DNA of 60,904 nucleotides from the NCBI GenBank assembly GCA_012719355.1, contig JAAYAM010000217.1, positions 1-60,904 of the forward strand. The letters run 5' to 3'. The position numbers were made by a program, and so were the translations under genes. The DNA comes from Acidobacteriota bacterium. GTDB taxonomy: Bacteria; Acidobacteriota; UBA6911. Each line of letters opens with the position of its first letter. Positions within the stretch are counted from its first letter, which is position 1. This document shows, one piece after another, positions 54,553 through 60,904 of this stretch. The notes beneath the pieces were generated by a model. It saw only the letters and a program-made list of their open reading frames with translations. It ran no database searches and was not told the DNA's origin.

Positions 54553-55495
54553 ATGGTTGCAGCAAAAAGTCTATGCTGTGTTGTGATGTTGTTTTGCTGT
54601 TCAGCATCCGTCCTCTGCTCAGATGGATTGTTTGCTCAGGGTGAAAACCTTACGGCAGGAGAGGTGATCGCAAGGCATCGTGATTCGATCGGGAAGCCTG
54701 AAGAACTGGCGAAAATAGCATCACGCGGAATCAGCGGCAAGGCTGCGGTTCAGTTCATTCAGGGCGCCACGGGACTTCTGAATGACGGACGCTTTCTCTG
54801 CGTTTCAGAGGGCCGGAAGATCGAAATGGTGATGAAATTCGGGGCCAATCCGCTATCCAGGTGAGTATTTCGCCTACAATGGAAGCGAGTCCAGCGTAGG
54901 TCACATCAGTCCAGGACAAAGATCTCCACTGGCGGATATCCTCTTTCGCTACGATGCTGTGATGAAGATGGGCTTTCTCGGCGGAGTACTGTCGGTGGCC
55001 TGGCCTCTGTTGAAGCCGCTGGAGGAGCAGCCTGGTATGCTTTACAGGCACGAGGAAATAGAGGGGCAACCTGTTCACACGATTGAATACCTTTCTGACA
55101 AGAGTCTCGGCGACGTAAGAGTCAAGCTTTTCTTCGACATCAGAACTTTTCGTCACGTCCGGTCTGAGTACAGGGTACGGTTGAAGAACGATATGACCGC
55201 AATGGATAGTGTTGTTTCCGGCCTTCCTCGATCGGCCCGTGATTCTGCGAGGAGGCCGGCGGATCTCAGCCCCCGCCCGACGATCCAGGAGAGTCAGCCC
55301 GATTCGATCTATGTCCTGATCGAGAAGTTCAGCAATTTGGCAAAGGTCGGCGAAGAGGTGCTTCCGCAGGACTATTTGATCGAATATTCCGTTGAAGGGT
55401 ATGGAGCATCGTTTGTGGCGAGATGGGCAGTGCTGATCGAACATTGGAGAAACAACGGAGTTGTCGACGAAAGCTTTTTCACGGCTCAAAAATGA
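54553..55495 (+). pseudogene. Secreted LolA-like protein, frameshifted
   Basis: The first part (ATG 54,553 to about 54,840) has a signal peptide ending LFAQGE and EVIARHRDSIGKPEELAKIASRGISGKA, similar to LolA/outer-membrane lipoprotein-sorting folds. From about 54,840 the coding frame moves by +1 and continues YPGEYFAYNGSESSVGHISPG through IEYLSDKSLGDVRVKLFFDIRTFRHVRSEYR to TGA 55,495. Joined, it gives about 314 residues. It lies between the receptor and the UGSC selenoprotein gene in the same direction, so the three probably formed one unit. The fold assignment is tentative. Confidence 0.6.
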
Positions 55496-55567
55496 AGCTG
55501 TCGATCGGCAGAATCTGTGGATATAATCGGATCCACCCGCGATATCGCATCACAAGGAGGTCAGATT

Positions 55568-57268
55568 ATGTCCGTAGTTCGATTATCACTGGGCGCTGCA
55601 ATACTGGCCATTCTGGCAATACAGCTGCCTTGCACGGAAACATTTGCGCAGAATCCGGAGCCGCAGTATGAAGTCCTCAGTCCGTGGGCCGAAGTGGACC
55701 CTGTACCGGTTCGGGGGATTTCGTCGCGGATACAAAGCCTGGCGGGCAGGAAGATTGGACTGTTCGTCAACTACAAGCGCGCTGCCACGCCTATCGCAGC
55801 CGCGCTCGAGAAGAAGCTGAAATCGATGTATCCCGATGCTGAGATCAGCTCCTTCTATTCTCTTGAGTGGAATGTCACGGAAGTCGAGACCAGCGACCGC
55901 GACAGGTTCACAGCCTGGGCCAAAGGTGTAGACGCCGTCATCATGTCGGTAGGGGATTGAGGGTCCTGCACAAAGTTCCTCGTCTATAACGCAATATCGA
56001 TCGAGGACTTTGGCACGCCGGTCGTGTTACTGGCGAATCCAGGATTTGTAAAAGACGCTCACTCCGCAGCTTCCAGCAAAGGTATGCCCGGAATCCGGGT
56101 TCTCCCGTTGAACGTGGCATGCGAATCAACCGTAGCCGCTGAAATTGAGGCGGGGACTACAGCTGCCATGCCCGGTATTGTCGAAGCCTTAACCAAGCCT
56201 TTGACTGAAGAAGAGAAGAATCCAAAGCCGGCGGCCGCGGAGCCGCGCCGGATCGCCTTCAAGGGAGACTATGAGGACGTAAACCGGTTCTTCTACCGTA
56301 ATGGCTGGACAGACGGCCTTCCGATATTCCCTCCCACGGAGGAAGCCGTGAAGGAGATGATGACCGGTACGGATCTGCCTCCGGATCACGTGGTTGCAAA
56401 GGTCATACCGAGGCTGGGCAAGGCGACCGTCGAGAAGATCGCGATAAACGCGGTCATGGCCGGCGCGCTCCCTACCCATATGCCGGTCCTGATAGCGGCG
56501 GTGCAGGCTTTGATGGACCAGAGATCCAGGTTCGACACCTTCGAAGTGAGTACCGGATCCTGGGCGCCGTTTTTTGCAATCAACGGTCCTATCCGCAATG
56601 ACATCCGTGTCAACTACAGCTCGGGCGCCCTCAGTCCCGGAGACATCGCCAACGCTGCAATCGGCCGTGCGGTCGGATTGATCGTGAAAAACATCGGGGG
56701 TGCGAGAAAAGGGATCGAGGACATGGGCGTGATCGGCAATCCCTCGAAATACAGCCTCGTAATCGGCGAGAGCGAAGAAGAAAGCCCATGGGAACCACTT
56801 CATGTCGAGCGTGGATTCGCCAAAGAGGAGAATACCGTTACTCTGTTCTTCCCTAACAGCTTCGTTCAAAGCGTGCCGCGCGAGACCAGCGCCGAAGGGA
56901 TTGCGAAATCGCTGGCGGCCATGGGACCATGGAACATGTCCTGTCTTATCGTGATCCCCTCGCATGCAAAGGTCCTGTCCGACGCCGGGTGGACGAAAAA
57001 GAAGCTGAGGGATTTCGTCCTTCAGAACGCGCCCAATCCGTTCCCGTCGAACCAGGACACCTCGCAGATCCTTTCCCAACCGCCTGCCGCCGATTCTGAC
57101 GGTCTTATGATCCTCGTCGCGGGAGGACCGGGTGCCTGGATGGCGATGCTCCGGAGCGTCGGCGGAATCGAGAACGGATTCATTACGAAGAAGATCGAAC
57201 TGCCGCGCAACTGGGATAAACTGGTTGCGAAGTACAGAAACGTTGTACCTGTTTATCGCGGGTATTAG
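55568..57268 (+). CDS. UGSC-family selenoprotein with signal peptide and large C-terminal domain
   Basis: Reading the UGA at 55,958-55,960 as selenocysteine gives 566 residues in one frame from ATG 55,568 (AAGGAGG upstream) to TAG 57,268. A signal peptide (about 1-27, ending ETFAQ) comes first. The UGSC domain (about 33-225) has LAGRKIGLFVNYKRAA, VDAVIMSVGD and then Sec131-G-S-C134-T, the motif that names the family. The C-terminal domain (about 240-566) has NGWTDGLPIFPPTEE, KIAINAVMAGALPTHMPVLIAA, NGPIRNDIRVN, NAAIGRAVGLI and SPWEPLHVERGF. The reaction is unknown; Sec-x-x-Cys suggests redox chemistry or metal binding. It follows the LolA-like gene and ends at a strong terminator. Confidence 0.88.
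55971..56012 (+). promoter_or_regulatory. Candidate bacterial SECIS element of the UGSC selenoprotein
   Basis: Eleven nucleotides after the UGA the mRNA can form an 11-bp stem. CAAAG-U-UCCUCG (55,971-55,982) pairs with CGAGGA-CUUUG (56,002-56,012), leaving one bulged U on the 5' side (55,976 or 55,977), as in the E. coli fdhF element. The 19-nt loop may close further with AUA/UAU. The apical region starts about 22 nt after the UGA, within the usual distance. Confidence 0.65.
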
Positions 57269-57282
57269 AAAACACAGAGAAG

Positions 57283-57319
57283 AATCAAGTCCCGTGGGCC
57301 GTCGCCACGGGACTTGATT
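57283..57319. terminator. Bidirectional terminator between the selenoprotein and sigma-factor genes
   Basis: A perfect 15-bp stem (57,283-57,297 with 57,305-57,319) and a 7-nt loop separate the convergent genes ending at 57,268 and 57,322. A/T-rich stem ends provide the terminal run on both strands. Confidence 0.85.
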
Positions 57320-57321
57320 TC

Positions 57322-58029
57322 TCAGTTCCCGTGTGTGGGCGTGCGTCTCCCGGCACAGATCTCCGGCTTTAGGTCGGCCGCACTGATGCGTGCCATAACC
57401 GCCTTTACGACCCTGTCGCAGCGGGTTCCTGCGAAACTGAACAGTTGGTTTTGCGCGATCCCGGCAGTTGTGTAAAGTTCTTTTCTCATCAGTGCCCGGG
57501 CCCTGTGAAGCCTCGTCTTCACAGTTTCCTCCGATATCCCCAGACATTCCGATGTTTCGGCTGTATCGAGTCCCTCGACGTCCCTGAGGACCAGGACGCT
57601 CCGGTAATGCTCCGGCAGCCGGTCCACTGCATGTTCGAGGATGCTCCTGAGTTCGGAGTCAAACGCTTTCTGTTCCGGAGTCCCATCAACAGAAGCAAGC
57701 GTTCGCATTCCTTTCTCCGTTTCCGCAAAAGATTCGAAATCGACAAAGCGTTTCCGCCGACGCAGTCTTGCCAGCGATTCATAGACTGCGATCCTGGTGA
57801 GCCAGGTTGAGAACTTTGACTTCGCCGCGAACTGGTTCAGATGTGTGTAGGCAAGGAAGTAGGCGTCCTGCATCACCTGTTCTGCTTCGCTTTCATCGCG
57901 CAGAATCGCACGTGCCGTCCGGTAAAGGCGCTGGTTATACCGGCGCATGATGATCTCGAAAAGTTCCGTCTCGCCTGCCAGCACGCGATTGACTACCTCG
58001 GAATCGGTAAGCGAGCCATCATTCTGCAT
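57322..58029 (-). CDS. ECF-family RNA polymerase sigma factor
   Basis: The 235-residue protein starts at ATG 58,029; the open frame extends far upstream but that part is not sigma-like. Region 2 has NRVLAGETELFEIIMRRYNQRLYRTARAIL, DESEAEQVMQDAYFLAY and FSTWLTRIAVYESLARLRRRKR. Region 4 has LPEHYRSVLVLRDVEGLDTAETSECLGISEETVKTRLHRARALMRKEL. A 45-residue tail with Cys residues follows, ending RRTPTHGN, which may bind a regulator. No anti-sigma gene is adjacent; its divergent neighbour is a DoxX gene 115 bp away. Confidence 0.9.
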   Translation of the reverse strand: MQNDGSLTDSEVVNRVLAGETELFEIIMRRYNQRLYRTARAILRDESEAEQVMQDAYFLAYTHLNQFAAKSKFSTWLTRIAVYESLARLRRRKRFVDFESFAETEKGMRTLASVDGTPEQKAFDSELRSILEHAVDRLPEHYRSVLVLRDVEGLDTAETSECLGISEETVKTRLHRARALMRKELYTTAGIAQNQLFSFAGTRCDRVVKAVMARISAADLKPEICAGRRTPTHGN

Positions 58030-58144
58030 CTCAATCGCTCCCCCCGATACACTTGAGTCACGCCCCTGTGAAAAGGTTACACCCTTTTCTTTCCTGTAAC
58101 CGATTGCCGGCTGGTTTCTCAGTTGTTTTGGGAGGAGATAAAAA

Positions 58145-58579
58145 ATGAACGATTTCAACGCTCGACTGAATTCTTCCTGGTGGGCGCTGCGACTCTGTCT
58201 GGGAGGCGCCGCGTTTCTGGCAGGATTGGACAAGTACTTCAACATACTCGCGGACTGGCAGGCGTATCTCAGTCCTGTAGTGACCCAGGTTCTTCCGGTA
58301 AGCGGGGCGGTATTCATGGCCCTGGTCGGGATAATTGAGATGATTGTTGGGTTGGCAATTCTGACTCGATGGACCAAGGTAGGAAGCTACATAGCCATGG
58401 CCTGGCTTGTTGCTATCGCTCTGAATTTGTTGATGACCGGAAGATTTTTTGACGTCGCGGTTCGCGATGTTGCGATGGCGATTGCGGCTTTCACTCTTGC
58501 GCGCCTCACCGAATCCCGCGAGGGTGCAACGGAGTCGGGAACCGCTTACGTCCCGCATGGTGCCGGCAGCAGAGCCTGA
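58145..58579 (+). CDS. DoxX-family membrane protein
   Basis: The 144-residue protein has four predicted membrane helices and the DoxX-family pattern WWALRLCLGGAAFLAGLDKYFN, VSGAVFMALVGIIEMIVGLAIL and WLVAIALNLLM. Some DoxX members are quinone-linked oxidoreductase subunits, and others take part in redox and stress systems; the exact function is unknown. GGAGGAG lies before the ATG. It is divergent from the ECF sigma gene, which suggests it could be in that sigma factor's regulon. The following gene is convergent. Confidence 0.85.
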   Translation: MNDFNARLNSSWWALRLCLGGAAFLAGLDKYFNILADWQAYLSPVVTQVLPVSGAVFMALVGIIEMIVGLAILTRWTKVGSYIAMAWLVAIALNLLMTGRFFDVAVRDVAMAIAAFTLARLTESREGATESGTAYVPHGAGSRA

Positions 58580-58602
58580 TCGGTAAGGTGCAACTTTACC
58601 AA

Positions 58603-60219
58603 TCAGGCTTCCGTGACCTGCGGGCGGAACATGCCGCGGTGTACAAGCCTTACCAGGGCTCCGAGGCCGACGAGGGTAATGAGAAAACTGAGTATCCCCC
58701 CTATGAACGGCAGATTAATCGCGACGATCACGATTGCCAGCCCTATCAGGAGCGGCAGCGCCGTCCCCGTACGGCTTCCCGTTGGCGCGATCATCTCCCC
58801 GACATGTCGTGCGACGACAATGTGGGCCAGGTAAAGAGCTATCAGCCAGAGACCGAAAGCTATAAAAGCGATCGGCAGTCCCACTACCGTGATGACGAGG
58901 ATCACTGCGGCAATAGGAGTTGCGACAAGAGCCAGGAAACCGATCCCGCCGGAAAGGAGCGCCTCGCGACCGCTCCCCAGCGGGGCGTGCCGTGCGGTGG
59001 GGAACAGCCGGAACAGCAGAAAACCGGTGAGGAAGGCTCCCGCCAGCCTGAAGATCTGGCCGACATAGAATCCGGCCGTGAGATATTTGCTCGGTTGGGG
59101 CGGTTCGAATTCGATACCTCTTTTTCCCCCAATAGTGGCTTCCGGATCGATTTGCAGGTTCTCGCCTGAATGTACTCTGGCGCTGAGATCCCGTCCTACG
59201 TGTGCCGGAGCTCGAACAGCAAGTTTCCTTCCGCGGAAACGAAGATCCCGCTCAATTCTTCCCTGTACTTCCATTGTTCCGGCAAAGCCGGCGACATCAC
59301 GGCCGACGGTGCCATCGACGATTACGTCCGAGCCAAAGAGCATGGCATCGTCCGTCCTTCCCGTCTTATCCAGAGTCACGGTCTGGCCGAATCCCCAGAG
59401 GGTGCGTTGAACCGTTCCTGCAATCCGGAGAGACTGGCCGAACGCGTAGACACTGTTCTGTGCCGTGCCCGTCATCTCGATTCTCTGGGCAAATCCGATG
59501 ACATTTCCCTGAACGGCTCCCTCTATTCTCAGTTGACGCGTGAACGCGACAACATCGCCGTTGACCGTCCCTTTGATGTCCACCGACTCAGCGAAGACAA
59601 TCAGGGTGTCATTGATGGTCTCTCCTTGAGGAATCGTTATTCCTTCGTCATCTTCTGCTTTCCTTATGTCGATGGCGTACACGGGCGCTGTGAGAGCAAC
59701 CATCAGAAGGGACGAGAAAAGGACCGAGGCTGCAATCCTCGTGGCACGGCGACCGAGAGCAAAGAGAGCCCAAACCATGAAAAGGGATGCCAGCATGGTG
59801 CCGGCCCTGTAAGCGTATGAGGTCACGATCGATCCTCCGTTTTCTATGACATAAAAAAGGCTGTTTACGATCCAGTTTAGACTCCCTGACAGACTCAGCG
59901 GCGACAACCATTCCAGCACAGCGGGGACCTCGAATTTCCGTACAAGATCCATGCCGAGGCGCAAACATAACGAAACGATAAAAAGAGCCGCCGCGGGGCG
60001 CATGAGCTCCGGCAATCGAGCCTCGCACGACGATTCGAATTCCCGCCATTCGACGGACTGAATGCTTTCGGCCAGGATGCGGGCCTCGGCCCTGAAAGCC
60101 GCGACCTTACTCCTGCACGACGGGCAGAAGTCGATATGGGGAGCGAGGATGCGCAACTCCTCTTTCGGCAATTCACCGTCTCCGTACTGAGCCAGGACAA
60201 ATTCGTCAGGGCATTTCAT
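58603..60219 (-). CDS. Zinc-finger anti-sigma domain fused to membrane segments and a bactofilin-like repeat region
   Basis: The 538-residue protein has an N-terminal ZAS zinc finger (Cys3, then His28-x3-Cys32-x2-Cys35), which should bind the ECF sigma factor encoded just before it. Membrane helices follow (about 73-90, 105-130, 140-185). A long polymer-forming, bactofilin/DUF583-like right-handed beta-helix at about 190-350 shows repeats such as DIKGTVNGDVVAFTRQLRIEG and GTVGRDVAGF. A C-terminal part has about four to five helices (385-520). It overlaps the sigma gene by 4 nt. It looks like an envelope-sensing anti-sigma factor with an unusual periplasmic sensor; the sensing role is inferred. 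Confidence 0.82.
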   Translation of the reverse strand: MKCPDEFVLAQYGDGELPKEELRILAPHIDFCPSCRSKVAAFRAEARILAESIQSVEWREFESSCEARLPELMRPAAALFIVSLCLRLGMDLVRKFEVPAVLEWLSPLSLSGSLNWIVNSLFYVIENGGSIVTSYAYRAGTMLASLFMVWALFALGRRATRIAASVLFSSLLMVALTAPVYAIDIRKAEDDEGITIPQGETINDTLIVFAESVDIKGTVNGDVVAFTRQLRIEGAVQGNVIGFAQRIEMTGTAQNSVYAFGQSLRIAGTVQRTLWGFGQTVTLDKTGRTDDAMLFGSDVIVDGTVGRDVAGFAGTMEVQGRIERDLRFRGRKLAVRAPAHVGRDLSARVHSGENLQIDPEATIGGKRGIEFEPPQPSKYLTAGFYVGQIFRLAGAFLTGFLLFRLFPTARHAPLGSGREALLSGGIGFLALVATPIAAVILVITVVGLPIAFIAFGLWLIALYLAHIVVARHVGEMIAPTGSRTGTALPLLIGLAIVIVAINLPFIGGILSFLITLVGLGALVRLVHRGMFRPQVTEA

Positions 60220-60752
60220 AGGTCTTCCTTCTTCAGCTCCTTTCTGAGCTGTTCTTTCCCTCTGAACAGGAGGGTTGCCACTGTATTTCTGGGGATTCGC
60301 AGTGCGGCTGCGATCTCGTCATAGCTCATCTCGCTGTAGTAGGCGAGGATGAGCGGGATCCTGAATTTCTCCGGCAGGCGCCTCAATGCATCACGTACAC
60401 GCCTGCTCCTTTCATCGGTGACGACGCCGGTAAGCGGCCCCGGATCGGAGGCCCGAGGTTCCGGGGATTCGCCGTCGTCCGCCTCGAACAGCCGCCTTTC
60501 GACCCCGCGTCTTCGGAGCACGTCCACGCAGTAGTTGCTCGAGATTTTCAGGATCCAGTTCCTGAGTGAAAGCTCCGGATTATAGCCGTCGATCTTGTTG
60601 TGTACGCGCAGGAAGACTTCGTGGGCTGCGTCTTCCGCCGCGTCTCTGGAACCCAGCAGGTACGCACACAGATTCCGCACCCTGTGGTAGTGCTCCCGGT
60701 ATATGGCATCGAGGTCCGTTTCGCCCTGCATCGTCGGTTCCAACGCGTACAT
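60216..60752 (-). CDS. ECF-family RNA polymerase sigma factor
   Basis: The 178-residue protein has region 2 (DLDAIYREHYHRVRNLCAYLL, AEDAAHEVFLRVHNKI, LRNWILKISSNYCVDVLRRR) and region 4 (LRRLPEKFRIPLILAYYSEMSYDEIAAALRIPRNTVATLLFRGKEQLRKEL), connected by an acidic linker. The start is ATG 60,752 or, equally possible, the Met eight codons in. Its stop overlaps the anti-sigma/bactofilin-like gene (ATGA), the usual arrangement of a sigma factor with its controller. Bases 60,753-60,904 upstream hold its promoter region and no further gene. Confidence 0.92.
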   Translation of the reverse strand: MYALEPTMQGETDLDAIYREHYHRVRNLCAYLLGSRDAAEDAAHEVFLRVHNKIDGYNPELSLRNWILKISSNYCVDVLRRRGVERRLFEADDGESPEPRASDPGPLTGVVTDERSRRVRDALRRLPEKFRIPLILAYYSEMSYDEIAAALRIPRNTVATLLFRGKEQLRKELKKEDL

Positions 60753-60904
60753 GCTGTTCCTACGGACCAGTGGGGGAACTAGGAGCCTGTCCGAGAATTA
60801 GCTGAAATTTCTGTTGATCGCGGACAGAAAGGAAATTAGATTATGTTTCATGGCAAAAACATACCGTCCTTACTGTCCAGATCAAATGTTTCTGCTGCCG
60901 CCCA

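Noticed and set aside
58030-58377. N-terminal extension of the ECF sigma factor to 351 residues
   Set aside because: The extra 116 residues overlap the divergent DoxX gene and its promoter and show no family likeness. The ATG at 58,029 gives a normal sigma-factor start.

Overview
The window looks like chromosomal DNA of a Gram-negative, diderm bacterium, most likely an Acidobacteriota member. Three VWFA-related proteins of the type expanded in acidobacteria, a very long TonB-dependent receptor with an N-terminal carboxypeptidase-regulatory-like domain, KDO/LPS genes (kdsB, waaA), OmpA and homodimeric pyruvate dehydrogenase E1 all fit that assignment. It is an inference; there is no rRNA or other phylogenetic marker except an initiator tRNA.

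Layout. 0-3 kb: ECF sigma/anti-sigma pair, a double-PDZ secreted protein, and lexA with a strong promoter inside a large dyad. 3-12 kb: a DraG-like protein that has lost its metal ligands, then a co-directional run of Na+/solute symporter, NamZ-type exo-N-acetylmuramidase, COG3375 acetyltransferase, LarA-like protein, 6-phosphogluconate dehydrogenase and a PfkB kinase. 12-19 kb: zincin-like protein, response regulator/HPt pair, VOC-like protein, amgK-murU (MurNAc salvage, matching NamZ), a VWFA protein and an OmpA gene behind a near-perfect sigma-54 promoter. 19-31 kb: outer-membrane barrel, aceE, a thioredoxin-like selenoprotein, mpg-aroF, an M20 amidohydrolase, a second VWFA protein, and an AtuA/enoyl-CoA hydratase/SDR operon. 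31-43 kb: rhomboid protease, cytochrome c, an encapsulin/encapsulated-ferritin nanocompartment operon, hemerythrin, cytidylate-kinase-like protein, Nudix-type regulator, two acyl-CoA dehydrogenases, murI, CoA pyrophosphatase, waaA-kdsB and a third VWFA protein. 43-50 kb: DUF2911 protein, acnA, initiator tRNA, a BrnA antitoxin with a toxin remnant, an FKBP isomerase and a Cys-rich unknown. 50-57 kb: a decaying block (truncated AraC regulator, TonB-dependent receptor with four frameshifts and a stop, frameshifted LolA-like protein) followed by an intact UGSC-family selenoprotein. 57-61 kb: two more ECF sigma factors, DoxX, and an anti-sigma/bactofilin-like fusion.

The main point is that two genes are each split by a single in-frame UGA lying exactly at a redox motif (W-UGA-P-Q-C at 23,248 and D-UGA-G-S-C-T at 55,958), and each UGA is followed by a hairpin with a bulged U whose apical loop begins about 21-22 nt after the UGA, as in bacterial SECIS elements. 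Both proteins carry signal peptides, so the organism probably makes exported selenoproteins. Conventional ORF calling breaks both genes. The other broken genes in the window show frame changes instead and look like decay or sequence error.
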